A DNA stretch of 64,000 nt from Vreelandella nanhaiensis (GTDB taxonomy: Bacteria > Pseudomonadota > Gammaproteobacteria > Pseudomonadales > Halomonadaceae). Positions 38,070-46,993 of the stretch are shown here, piece by piece. Numbering within the stretch: position 1 is the first letter of the stretch; every line of letters starts with the position of its first letter. The stretch spans positions 124,001 to 188,000 of the forward strand of contig NZ_RZHF01000016.1 in NCBI RefSeq assembly GCF_003990185.1. The letters run 5' to 3'. Both the position numbers and the translations under genes were made by a program. The notes below the pieces were generated by a model that saw nothing but the letters and a program-made list of their open reading frames with translations, did not search any database and was not told the DNA's origin.

Positions 38070-38085
38070 AGCACTTGCCATGCCA
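38070..38085 (-). promoter_or_regulatory. Sigma-54 (-24/-12) promoter of the monooxygenase gene
   Basis: On the minus strand TGGCATGGCAAGTGCT matches the consensus TGGCACG-N4-TTGCT with the invariant GG and GC exactly 10 bases apart. Transcription would start near 38059, giving a leader of about 47 bases before the ATG at 38012. A divergent sigma-54 activator gene starts 214 bases upstream. Confidence 0.75.
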
Positions 38086-38164
38086 AAAAACAAAAACCCA
38101 CATAGACCACTGAAAAACAATGAAATTCAGTGCAATCCCTACTGAAAAAGGCGTAGCCGGACAC

Positions 38165-38210
38165 GTACACCTGTCACACTTTGTGTACGGTATACGTTAC
38201 AGCTGTAACG
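38165..38210. promoter_or_regulatory. Palindromic upstream activator sites
   Basis: Two dyads stand side by side. GTACAC (38165-38170) pairs with GTGTAC (38183-38188) across 12 bases. CGTTACAGCTGTAACG (38195-38210) is a perfect 16-bp palindrome. They lie about 80-125 bases upstream of the -24 element, the usual distance for enhancers of sigma-54 activators, and in front of the activator's own gene. Confidence 0.6.
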
Positions 38211-38298
38211 CACGACTAACGGCGTAGCCCGCCCTCGTTGACACCGCCTGTAAAGCGCATAGGCTGGAAGCACAACAATAACGCCGTATGGAAACGCC

Positions 38299-40272
38299 AT
38301 GCCGAATCAATTGCCCCCGTCTGCACGCTTGGCATCCGTGCAGCGACAGCATATCGAACATATCTTCCAGCTCGGCGAAGGGCGGGAAGCGCCGCAACTA
38401 CCGGCTCAGGCCACCATCCGGCGCTCCTGGCTGCGCTGCCTGAACGAGTACCGACTCGACCCCACGCAACCACGCCCGGCTCGCGTAGTACCACAGCAAA
38501 CGCTGCTAGAGCACCGTGAATCCGTCGATGAGCTTTTGCACGTTGCCCGCGCCGGGGTCGATCAGCTGTACGGGCAAATCGCCCAATTGGGCTATGCGCT
38601 ATTGCTTACCGACCACCGCGGTATTACCGTCGAATTTCGCGGCAACCCCGATCAGGACCAGCAGCTACGCAGTGCAGGCCTCTATCTTGGCGCCGACTGG
38701 GACGAGCGCTTTGCGGGCACCTGCGCGGTCGGCACCTGTCTGCACGACCGTCGGGCCATCATCTGCCACCACCAGGAGCATTTCGACGCGACCCATATTT
38801 CGCTCACCTGCACCGCCGCTTCCATCGCCGACCCGCAAGGCAACGTGATGGCTGTATTGGATATCTCGGCGCTGCACTCGCCCACCGCGCATGAAAGCCA
38901 GAACTTCAGCCTCTCGCTGGTAACGCTCTATGCCCGCATGATCGAAGACGCCTATTTCCTGCAGCGCTATCGCGACTGTCTGATGGTGCGCCTGGATACT
39001 TCCCGGGAGTTCGTGCACGTAAATGGCCGCGGCCTGATCGCGATCGAGGAGAACGGACAGGTGATTGCCGCCAATGCCGTGGGCCGCGAACTGGTAGCAG
39101 ACCACCAGCGCCGCTGGCCGCCATGGTCCGCCCAGCACGCGCCTCTGCTAGGCGAGCTGTTTGAGTGCGACATTGCCGACGTGCTGAGTATCAACAGCGC
39201 CGCCGACGACCAGCTACGAGCGTTCCGTGCCCGCGCCAGCAACGTTATCTACTTTATCAGCCTGCTGGAACCACGCAGGCCCCGCGTGGCGCCTCCAGGC
39301 ACGCCCGCATCTACACTCCCCACGCCGCTAGCCCGGCTGGGGGCCGATGACCCCGCCATGCGCAAGGTGCAGAAACTGGCCGAGCGACTGCGCAACGAAA
39401 CCAGCGTCAACGTGCTGATCAGTGGTGAAACTGGCACCGGTAAAGAGGTAGTTGCACGTGCCCTGCACGACAGTGGCAACCGCGCCCAGGGCCCCTTCAT
39501 TGCGGTAAACTGTGCCGCCATTCCCGAAGCGCTGATCGAGAGCGAGCTGTTCGGCTATGAACCTGGCGCCTTTACCGGTGGGCGCCCCAAAGGTATGCGT
39601 GGGCTGATTCCCCAAGCCCATGGCGGCACGCTGTTTCTGGATGAGATCGGCGATATGCCGCTGGCCCTGCAAACCCGTCTGCTGCGGGTACTGGCGGAGA
39701 GGGAAGTGATGCCCCTTGGGGCGCACAAGCCTGAAAAGGTCGATATCCGGGTAATAACCGCCACTCACCGTCATATCGACACCTTGATTGCCCAAGGCGA
39801 ATTTCGCGAAGATCTCTACTACCGTTTAAACGGCGCTCAATTATACCTGCCTCCGCTGCGCGAACGCGCCGACAGGCTCTACGTGATTCGTCAGGTGTTC
39901 GACGATGTGACACGCGAACGCGGCGGCAGTCAATCACCTCGCCTCGGGGCCGATGCCATCAGCGCCCTGCTTGCTTATGCGTGGCCCGGCAATATTCGTC
40001 AGCTCAAAAACGCGCTGGCGTTTGCCCTGGCAACCGCCGAGAGCGATGAAATCACCGTTTACAACTTACCCGAACAGTGCCTGAGCCAGCGCATTACCCA
40101 TACGCCTTCGCTAACCGCACCCGCAGGCGACTGTGTGGATAGTCACCTCGTCACACGACTTCAGCAGCACCAATGGAACATCAGCGCGGTGGCCCGAGAG
40201 CTTGGCGTTTCACGGCCAACGGTGTATCGGCAAATGAAGCGCCTGGGCATCGTGGCGCCGAACAAAGCCTAA
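38299..40272 (+). CDS. AcoR-type sigma-54-dependent activator
   Basis: A 657-aa enhancer-binding protein. The N-terminus is a GAF-type sensor region (about 75-220). The AAA+ domain carries Walker A GETGTGKE (376-383), the sigma-54 contact loop GAFTGG (423-428; GAFTGA is usual) and Walker B GGTLFLDEIG. The C-terminus is a Fis-type HTH, SAVARELGVSRPTVYRQMKRLG (in part from residue 629). AcoR-like regulators sense a small metabolite such as acetoin or an alcohol. It is divergent from the monooxygenase gene, which has a matching -24/-12 promoter, and is therefore its probable activator. Confidence 0.92.
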   Translation: MPNQLPPSARLASVQRQHIEHIFQLGEGREAPQLPAQATIRRSWLRCLNEYRLDPTQPRPARVVPQQTLLEHRESVDELLHVARAGVDQLYGQIAQLGYALLLTDHRGITVEFRGNPDQDQQLRSAGLYLGADWDERFAGTCAVGTCLHDRRAIICHHQEHFDATHISLTCTAASIADPQGNVMAVLDISALHSPTAHESQNFSLSLVTLYARMIEDAYFLQRYRDCLMVRLDTSREFVHVNGRGLIAIEENGQVIAANAVGRELVADHQRRWPPWSAQHAPLLGELFECDIADVLSINSAADDQLRAFRARASNVIYFISLLEPRRPRVAPPGTPASTLPTPLARLGADDPAMRKVQKLAERLRNETSVNVLISGETGTGKEVVARALHDSGNRAQGPFIAVNCAAIPEALIESELFGYEPGAFTGGRPKGMRGLIPQAHGGTLFLDEIGDMPLALQTRLLRVLAEREVMPLGAHKPEKVDIRVITATHRHIDTLIAQGEFREDLYYRLNGAQLYLPPLRERADRLYVIRQVFDDVTRERGGSQSPRLGADAISALLAYAWPGNIRQLKNALAFALATAESDEITVYNLPEQCLSQRITHTPSLTAPAGDCVDSHLVTRLQQHQWNISAVARELGVSRPTVYRQMKRLGIVAPNKA

Positions 40273-40364
40273 CGGTTGACACCTCTGCCGCTTGGCCTAG
40301 GCAGCCAGCCTCACGTACACTTGTTTGAATCTGCTAATTGACTCAACCAGCCGAGGCCCTCTCC

Positions 40365-41219
40365 ATGGCGTTTGAATCCACCTCTTCATACATTGCTACT
40401 GACGCACTGAAACAGGCGGTAAACGCAGCCGTCATGCTGGAGCGCCCGCTATTGATAAAAGGCGAGCCTGGCACGGGTAAGACCTTGCTGGCTGAAGAGC
40501 TGGCGGCCTCCCTTGGCACTCAATTGATCACCTGGCATATCAAATCCAGCACCAAGGCGGCTCAAGGCCTTTATGAGTACGATGCCGTCAGCCGCCTGCG
40601 CGATTCCCAATTGGGCGTTGAAGGGGTTGAGAACGTTGCCAACTACATCAAGCCTGGCAAGCTGTGGGAAGCTTTTACCGCCAATCAGCGGGTGGTACTG
40701 CTGATTGATGAGATCGATAAGGCCGATATCGAGTTTCCCAATGACTTGCTCCAAGAGCTGGATCGCATGGAGTTTCACGTTTATGAAACCGGCGAAACCA
40801 TCCGTGCGGAGCTTCGCCCGATTATTGTCATAACTTCCAACAACGAAAAAGAGCTGCCCGATGCTTTCCTGCGGCGCTGCTTTTTTCACTATATCGACTT
40901 CCCTGACCGGGACACTCTACAAGCCATTGTCGATGTGCATTTTCCCGATATCGCCCCTCGGCTTGTCAGCGAAGCGCTGGAAGTATTTTTTGAGCTACGT
41001 GATACCCCAGGCCTCAAGAAAAAGCCCTCTACTTCTGAATTGGTCGACTGGCTGAAACTGCTGATGGCCGATGAGCTTGTCCAGGAAGCGCTCTACCACC
41101 GCGACCCTGTCAAGGCACTTCCCCCCATGGCAGGCGCACTAATTAAAAATGAACAGGACACTCACCTGCTGGAGCGTCTGGCATTTATGCTACGCCGCCA
41201 GAAAGGCTCAGGTCGTTAA
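40365..41219 (+). CDS. MoxR-family AAA+ ATPase
   Basis: A 284-aa ATPase of the MoxR family, chaperone-like enzymes that help mature metal- or cofactor-bearing complexes. Walker A GEPGTGKT lies at 33-40, Walker B VVLLIDEIDKAD about residue 110, and the sensor region TSNNEKELPDAFLRRC follows. I chose ATG 40365 with GAGG upstream; a TTG nine codons earlier is in frame. The VWA gene starts 3 bases after the stop, the usual MoxR-VWA pair. Confidence 0.92.
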   Translation: MAFESTSSYIATDALKQAVNAAVMLERPLLIKGEPGTGKTLLAEELAASLGTQLITWHIKSSTKAAQGLYEYDAVSRLRDSQLGVEGVENVANYIKPGKLWEAFTANQRVVLLIDEIDKADIEFPNDLLQELDRMEFHVYETGETIRAELRPIIVITSNNEKELPDAFLRRCFFHYIDFPDRDTLQAIVDVHFPDIAPRLVSEALEVFFELRDTPGLKKKPSTSELVDWLKLLMADELVQEALYHRDPVKALPPMAGALIKNEQDTHLLERLAFMLRRQKGSGR

Positions 41220-41222
41220 GCC

Positions 41223-42404
41223 ATGTTTATTGGCCTGTTTGAGACGTTAAAGCGTGCCGAGGTGCCCGTTTCACTGCGTGAACTATTAGACCTTCATGCC
41301 GTGGTAGAGCGTGGCGTGGTGTTCGCTGATATGGAAGCGTTCTATCAGGTGGCCCGCACCGTCATGGTGAAAGATGAGCGCTATTTTGATCGCTTCGATC
41401 GTGCCTTTTCCGCTTGGTTTAAAGGCCTTGAAGATATGGACGCTGCCATTGAGGCGCTGATCCCGGATGACTGGCTGCGTCGCGAGTTTGAAAAGCAGCT
41501 TACCGATGAAGAGAAAGCCAAGATTGAATCCCTGGGCGGCCTGGAACAGCTGATTGAAACGTTTAAAAAGCGCCTGGAAGAGCAAAAGGAGCGCCACGCA
41601 GGTGGCAACAAATGGATTGGCACGGGAGGCACCAGCCCGTTTGGCGCCTATGGTTATAACCCCGAAGGGATACGAATTGGCCAGGATGGTTCACGCCACC
41701 GTCGCGCCACCAAGGTATGGGATGAGCGGCGTTTTCGCGACTATGATGATTCTCTGGAGCTTGGCACGCGCAATATCAAAATGGCGCTGCGTCGGCTGCG
41801 CAAGTTTGCTCGCCAAGGGGCTTTGCAGGAGTTCGATGTCGACAGCACCATTCGCGAAACCGCCCGGGATGCAGGCCTTTTAAATGTGCAGATGCGGCCG
41901 GAACGCCATAACGCCGTCAAGGTATTGCTGTTTCTGGATGTAGGCGGTTCCATGGATGACCATATTCGCGTTTGTGAAGAGCTGTTCTCAGCGGCCCGCT
42001 CTGAATTCAAGCACCTTGAACACTACTACTTTCACAACTGCCTATACGAAGGCGTATGGCGGCATAATTCAAGACGCGGTAACGAGCGTATTCCGACCAT
42101 GGATGTGCTACACACTTACGGCGCTGATTACCAGGTCGTCATTGTGGGCGATGCGGCCATGTCACCCTATGAGGTCACTCACCGGGGCGGCAGTGTTGAA
42201 CACTTCAATGAAGAGCCCGGCGGCCTATGGCTGAAGCGTCTTTGTGAGACGTTTCCCCATCTGGCATGGCTTAACCCTATGCCGCCTCGTGCCTGGGAGT
42301 ATACCTACTCTACCCAGCTGATTCAGGAGCTTATTGGCGGGCGCATGTATCCGATGACCCTTGAAGGGCTGGAAACCGCCATGCGCGAACTGGCTAGAAG
42401 GTAG
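41223..42404 (+). CDS. VWA domain protein, CoxE-like partner of MoxR
   Basis: A 393-aa protein. The N-terminal half is helical and charged, and the C-terminal half is a von Willebrand factor A domain. The metal site begins at Asp239 in VLLFLDVGGSMDD; the usual D-x-S-x-S is D-x-G-x-S here. These proteins work with MoxR ATPases as assembly factors, for example for CO dehydrogenase in the Cox system. No enzyme of that kind is adjacent, so the client is unknown. It has no signal peptide and should be cytoplasmic. Confidence 0.9.
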   Translation: MFIGLFETLKRAEVPVSLRELLDLHAVVERGVVFADMEAFYQVARTVMVKDERYFDRFDRAFSAWFKGLEDMDAAIEALIPDDWLRREFEKQLTDEEKAKIESLGGLEQLIETFKKRLEEQKERHAGGNKWIGTGGTSPFGAYGYNPEGIRIGQDGSRHRRATKVWDERRFRDYDDSLELGTRNIKMALRRLRKFARQGALQEFDVDSTIRETARDAGLLNVQMRPERHNAVKVLLFLDVGGSMDDHIRVCEELFSAARSEFKHLEHYYFHNCLYEGVWRHNSRRGNERIPTMDVLHTYGADYQVVIVGDAAMSPYEVTHRGGSVEHFNEEPGGLWLKRLCETFPHLAWLNPMPPRAWEYTYSTQLIQELIGGRMYPMTLEGLETAMRELARR

Positions 42405-42425
42405 CCTTGCCCATGGCGGTGAGCA

Positions 42426-42995
42426 TCATGCGTTAAGGGATGCTGGAAACTGATTCAGGCCGTTCAAAAAGTCCTGCTTGGCGCTTTCAAAGGCTTTGGC
42501 ATCGTGCTTGAAGCGCCGCAGGATCAGCGCTTCATCAAGCGCCACTGTTGCAGCCAGCTCTTCCTGGCTACCGGCCGGATGGCGCACGCTCAAACCAATT
42601 CGCTTTTGGTCAGCGCCATTGAACCAGCGTTTAATACCACACGCCTGATAAAACGCTTCCTGTTCGGCGCTGTCGACCTCGACCCGGAGCGGCGCCTTTA
42701 AGGTCAGCTCGCTTATCAGGCGCTGCTTGGCACCGTTAGGTTCAAGCTCGCAGGCGTGGGTAAGTGTCATACCTTCGCCCGTTTCATCGAGCACCAAGAG
42801 CGCCAATGCCTGCGGCTTACCCGCTTTATCTACGCCTGCCAGCAAGCGGGCTACTTCTTGTTTGAATAGCACACTGCGCGTACCGGTAAATACTACCAGC
42901 GGCGTCAGGCCAGCTTTCTGGCCATAAACCTCAGCGCATAGACGCGCTAAACAGGCATCTCGCTGCCCCGCCTCTTTAATCTGAACTACCTTCAT
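42426..42995 (-). CDS. Conserved hypothetical protein (189 aa)
   Basis: I do not recognise a named family. The protein is soluble, has no signal peptide or membrane segment, and contains alternating strand- and helix-like segments (LARLLAGVDKAGKPQALALLVLD in part, then TLTHACELEPNGAKQRL). The middle could be an acetyltransferase-like fold, but no acetyl-CoA-binding motif is clear. It converges on the VWA gene with 21 bases between stops and is transcribed alone. Confidence 0.7.
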   Translation of the reverse strand: MKVVQIKEAGQRDACLARLCAEVYGQKAGLTPLVVFTGTRSVLFKQEVARLLAGVDKAGKPQALALLVLDETGEGMTLTHACELEPNGAKQRLISELTLKAPLRVEVDSAEQEAFYQACGIKRWFNGADQKRIGLSVRHPAGSQEELAATVALDEALILRRFKHDAKAFESAKQDFLNGLNQFPASLNA

Positions 42996-43155
42996 TACGC
43001 TCTCTTTAAGCTGTTGCGATCAATGTCAGCATGTTAATGCCCGCAAGCCTAGAGGAAACCAGTGCTTCACACCAGTCACATTTCATCAATATGAACGCAT
43101 TGACGTGAGTATAGTCGCAAGGTGGAGTACCCATTTTGGCTACCAAGGAGGCCCA

Positions 43156-43548
43156 ATGCCCCAGTTTATTAACGACCCCACCCTGCCCAAGCCCAGCTTT
43201 CCGGGAAGCCACTTGGTGATTGACGACCACTACGTGTTTATTTCCGGTTTAACTGTGGCTGACCTTTCCAACGGCGACGCTGCTCGTGGTGATATCAGAG
43301 AAGAGACACGACTCATCATGCGCGAGCTTGAGCGTATGCTGGTTCAAGAAGAAGGCAGTCTGGCCGATGTGGTTCGCGTCGATATTCATCTAGCGAATCT
43401 AAAGAATATTAGCAACGTGGACGCCATCTACGCCGAGTTTTTTGAACCGGGCCGCTACCCGGCCCGCACCTGTACCGAATCGCCCACGATCTGCGGCGGC
43501 GCGAGTATCGAAATTACCCTGATGGCCAAGCGTGCAAAACGCGATTAG
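43156..43548 (+). CDS. Rid family protein (RidA/YjgF type)
   Basis: A 130-aa protein of the YjgF/YER057c/UK114 family. Members hydrolyse reactive enamine/imine intermediates or have related roles. The segment [16 protein letters not shown], the [19 protein letters not shown] block in part, and [22 protein letters not shown] near the C-terminus fit the family. RidA proper ends this region with RxxxxV-x-x-L-P; here Thr-Cys replaces part of it, so imine deaminase activity is uncertain. I chose ATG 43156, with AAGGAGG just before it, over an upstream ATG. It overlaps the cobQ stop by 4 bases. Confidence 0.87.
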   Translation: MPQFINDPTLPKPSFPGSHLVIDDHYVFISGLTVADLSNGDAARGDIREETRLIMRELERMLVQEEGSLADVVRVDIHLANLKNISNVDAIYAEFFEPGRYPARTCTESPTICGGASIEITLMAKRAKRD

Positions 43549-44996
43549 GTGCGCCCGATCAGCTTCATGATGGCATCCATATCCAAATGTGCCTCCAGCG
43601 TATCAGCCAGACGGTCCAGCTCACGCTCACGGTGAGCCAGGTAATCCACCTGTGCGGCATCCACCATTCCCAGGCGTTTTAATAGCGCCTGGCAGGCATC
43701 AGGATGGTCAAACAAGCCATGCAGGTAGGTGCCCATTATCTGCCCATCATCACTGATGGCACCTTCCTCACGTCCATCAAGCGTGAACAGTGGGTTTGTC
43801 AGCGCAGTTCCCTCGCTAACCCCGTTATGAATCTCATAGCCGGTCACGCGAGCCCCTTCAGGAAGCAATTTTCCCGCAACATTGCGAAGCTGCTTGCTCG
43901 CTACCATGCGCGTAACAAGCGACAGCAACCCAAGCCCCGCAACGCGTCCCGGCTGGCCCTCAAGGCCTTCAGGGTCCTCCACCCACTGCCCCAGCATTTG
44001 AAAGCCACCGCAAATACCTAATAATCTTCCGCCGTAGCGCAGATGCCGGTTGATGGCTTCTTCCCACCCTTGCTGTTTAAGCCACGCCAAATCACTGGCC
44101 GTGCTTTTACTGCCTGGCAAGATAATCACATCGGCCGGAGGAATGGGCTGGGCAGGGCCAACCATATGCAGCGCCACTTGTGGATGCAGGCGCAACGGGT
44201 CGAAATCAGTATGGTTACTGATACGTGGCAGCGCAGGCACCACTACGGTTAACGGCGCCGCTTCTGTCGTTCTCTGGGTCAGGCCCACGCTATCTTCAGC
44301 ATCCAGCAGTAACCCTGGCAAATAGGGCAAGGTGCCAAAGACACGCTTATCCGTTCGCGACTCAAGCCATTCAAGACCGGGGTTAAGCAAGCCGATATCG
44401 CCACGAAAACGGTTCACAATAAAGCCCTGGGTACGTGCCTGTTCGCTTTTGCTGAGTAGCTCAAGCGTACCCACCAGTTGAGCAAACACGCCCCCTCGGT
44501 CAATATCACCGACCAGCAGCACCGAGCAATCGGCCGCCTCGGCAAAGCCCATATTGGCGATATCCCCCTTACGCAGGTTGATTTCGGCGGGGCTGCCAGC
44601 GCCTTCAGCAATAATCACGTCAAAGCGATTTTCAAGCGCCTGCCAGGCCGCCATCACGCTCTCTTTGGCGGTCTGCTTGAAAGCATGATAATCCAGCGCA
44701 TCCATGTGTCCGTAAACCTTGCCACGCAGAATAACCTGCGCGCCCCGGTCGCTTTCCGGCTTGAGCAGGACAGGGTTCATATCGCTATGAGGAGCAACGC
44801 CTGCCGCCTGGGCCTGCAAAGCGGTAGAACGACCGATTTCGCCCCCGTCTTCAGTCACGGCACTGTTTAGCGCCATGTTTTGGGGTTTAAAAGGAGCAAC
44901 GGCTATGCCGCGACGTTTCAAAACACGGCATAGCCCAGCGACCACTGTGCTTTTCCCTGCATCTGAAGTAGTGCCTTGAATCATTAAGGTGGCCAT
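43545..44996 (-). CDS. cobQ: Cobyric acid synthase
   Basis: Glutamine-dependent amidase that adds four amide groups to adenosylcobyrinic a,c-diamide in cobalamin synthesis. The N-terminal ATPase part begins [17 protein letters not shown], and [20 protein letters not shown] is typical. The C-terminal glutaminase has the nucleophile Cys in [11 protein letters not shown] placed the start at 44996 (483 aa) with GGAG upstream. No other cobalamin gene and no cobalamin riboswitch is visible around it. Confidence 0.94.
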   Translation of the reverse strand: MATLMIQGTTSDAGKSTVVAGLCRVLKRRGIAVAPFKPQNMALNSAVTEDGGEIGRSTALQAQAAGVAPHSDMNPVLLKPESDRGAQVILRGKVYGHMDALDYHAFKQTAKESVMAAWQALENRFDVIIAEGAGSPAEINLRKGDIANMGFAEAADCSVLLVGDIDRGGVFAQLVGTLELLSKSEQARTQGFIVNRFRGDIGLLNPGLEWLESRTDKRVFGTLPYLPGLLLDAEDSVGLTQRTTEAAPLTVVVPALPRISNHTDFDPLRLHPQVALHMVGPAQPIPPADVIILPGSKSTASDLAWLKQQGWEEAINRHLRYGGRLLGICGGFQMLGQWVEDPEGLEGQPGRVAGLGLLSLVTRMVASKQLRNVAGKLLPEGARVTGYEIHNGVSEGTALTNPLFTLDGREEGAISDDGQIMGTYLHGLFDHPDACQALLKRLGMVDAAQVDYLAHRERELDRLADTLEAHLDMDAIMKLIGRT

Positions 44997-45178
44997 GCGC
45001 CCTGCTCCATGCATTCAAAAACTCAAAGAGGGCGGAACTTTAGCGAGCGTCTTATCAGGATGCAATGCGCCTGAATGACGAAGCAGGCGGGAAAGCCATT
45101 AAACCTTAGGCAGTAGATAATTATTCTTGCCACTCTCTATAACAAGATTCAGCATGGTTCGCTAGTAAAACACCTTCT

Positions 45179-46555
45179 TTACAATGCGCTGCCTTCCCGA
45201 CTCGATACAGAACCAGCTTGTTTTAAGCGAAAGCAGAGATGGAAATTGCTCAACAGCGCAGGCATTGGCTTATGTTCTGTCAGCCTGCCCGGTGGGTCTA
45301 AACGGAACTGATGGTTTCTCATCATGGCCGCCAGTACTGCACTGGTCACCAATAAAACGATATGTCTTCCGGGGCAAATACCTGACCCTCCACTAAAGGG
45401 TAACAGTGGCCAGTGCTTAAGCTGCTCAGGGTCTAGCCATATGTCGGGCGCAAAGCGGTTAGCCATTTCCAGATGGCGATCGTCCCGATGAAAATAAGGC
45501 GCATGAATAAGCAACGTGGTATTCGTTGGCATTTCGCCCTGCGACCAACGTGTCCGCTCGGTTGTTTCGCGTAGAATAAGAGGCGTTGTTGGCCAGAGTC
45601 GTAAGGCTTCCAGCACACAGGCTTTTAAGAAGGGGTTGTCGGATTGGGGCTGCGGCTTTTGATCAGCCTCTGCCTGGGCCAGTTCTGCCTGCGCCGGATG
45701 GGCACAGAGTAACGCCAGCGCTCGAAACGTTGCCATACCGGCAGGCTCAAAAGCAAAGAGCCACTGGGGCATCTGGTCCAACGGCTTCGCCTGGCTTTGA
45801 GACGCGTAGTCCGATAGTTTCGCCGCTAGGCTATTAGGCTCAGCTTGGTCAACATAGTGCGCCAAGCGCCCATGAAATTTTTGCCGTAACCGTTTGCGTT
45901 TAGGGCGCATAAAGCCCCAGTTAGCCGCCTTACGCAATTGAATAAGATCTTGGGTGAGCGGGTCGTCATCACGGGCGGCATCACCCAATACAACACGGCG
46001 CACGATTCGGTTCCAGGCATCAATAAATAATGACCAGTCCAGCTTGTTATTATGATGACGAACGGTTTCTAGCAATGCCGCCACTTCCTGTTCGGCCACC
46101 TGGGAAAAATGCGCAGAAAAACTGTGCATCGGGCAGCTGCTTTGTAAGACCTCTTCATTTAAACGGCGCCGTTCTTGGCGGGCTTTACCGTGAGAGATCA
46201 GCGCCATATCTGGCTCGAAGTGGGAAAGCGCGCTTTGTTTTGCTGCCTCAGCCGTCGCGAAGGGTTCGGGCGTCTCTTCCATCACACGGTTGGCGTCTTC
46301 TGGGTCCAATACGAGCGCCATGGGCTTGAAGGGCGTTTTAAAAAGTAACGGGCCTTTGCCATATTTATTATTAAACGCTTGCACCTGTTTAACAGAGCGC
46401 TTGTCCAGTGCCCACCGCTCAGCCAAGTGCACCACGCCTGGGCGGCGAACAATGACTCCTTTAGCAATATTAGGAGCCATTATCTTACATAAGAACGATA
46501 ATGTTTCGCTAAGCGATGCGGTAGGTAGTGAATCGGTGACGGTTTCCTTTACCAT
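45179..46555 (-). CDS. Cytochrome P450
   Basis: Heme-thiolate monooxygenase (458 aa). The heme loop is FSGGSGICPG with Cys394, and the ExxR motif is EALR at 316-319. The I-helix motif is AGMAT at 272-276: the Thr is kept but the acid before it is Ala, so the usual proton-relay acid is missing. No ferredoxin or reductase gene is adjacent. I placed the start at 46555 with AAGGAG 7 bases upstream. The substrate is unknown; it could be a peroxygenase-like or oxygenase-type enzyme served by a distant redox partner. Confidence 0.9.
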   Translation of the reverse strand: MVKETVTDSLPTASLSETLSFLCKIMAPNIAKGVIVRRPGVVHLAERWALDKRSVKQVQAFNNKYGKGPLLFKTPFKPMALVLDPEDANRVMEETPEPFATAEAAKQSALSHFEPDMALISHGKARQERRRLNEEVLQSSCPMHSFSAHFSQVAEQEVAALLETVRHHNNKLDWSLFIDAWNRIVRRVVLGDAARDDDPLTQDLIQLRKAANWGFMRPKRKRLRQKFHGRLAHYVDQAEPNSLAAKLSDYASQSQAKPLDQMPQWLFAFEPAGMATFRALALLCAHPAQAELAQAEADQKPQPQSDNPFLKACVLEALRLWPTTPLILRETTERTRWSQGEMPTNTTLLIHAPYFHRDDRHLEMANRFAPDIWLDPEQLKHWPLLPFSGGSGICPGRHIVLLVTSAVLAAMMRNHQFRLDPPGRLTEHKPMPALLSNFHLCFRLKQAGSVSSREGSAL

Positions 46556-46993
46556 TAGCACTCTCCTTATAACAACTTCCCTGAGAGCTAAGTCTAGGTG
46601 GCACTTAATACTGTGCAAGCTTAAAACTTTTTAACTACAATCATTCCAACAATTATTAAGATAAGCTGATTAACTGGCAACAGTTGGGGAAGCTAGTAAA
46701 CTATTTTTTTAAATAATTTTTTAAATAATTACTCGGCAATATGAGATCAGTTGATTTATCGACTTGAAATAAAATAAAGGCGTTTCAAAGTCTCAATCTT
46801 CCTTGCCAAGCTGAATAAAATTCTCAAGAGCGTTTACTGTCAAAAACCATGAAATTTGAATAACCGTTTCAGCTGCCATTCATACCACCTAGCAGTATAC
46901 TTTACACACGCTAGCCCTATGCCTTCTAACAGACAAATCCCTTGTTTTCGGTTACGGTAGCGCTTTCCTTTATCTGAAATCAAACGGCAATAA
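46556..46993. other. Long AT-rich intergenic region between P450 and glutaminase
   Basis: A 438-bp stretch between divergent genes. It is clearly AT-richer than the coding DNA. A 12-bp-period direct repeat of TTAAATAATT lies at 46709-46718 and 46721-46730 within an A/T run starting at 46704. No coding frame looks real. It probably holds both promoters; an H-NS-type or other AT-binding protein site is possible. Confidence 0.5.

Noticed and set aside
45000..45178. Possible cobalamin riboswitch before cobQ
   Set aside because: I looked for a long structured leader and B12-box-like sequence in the minus-strand upstream region and saw none.
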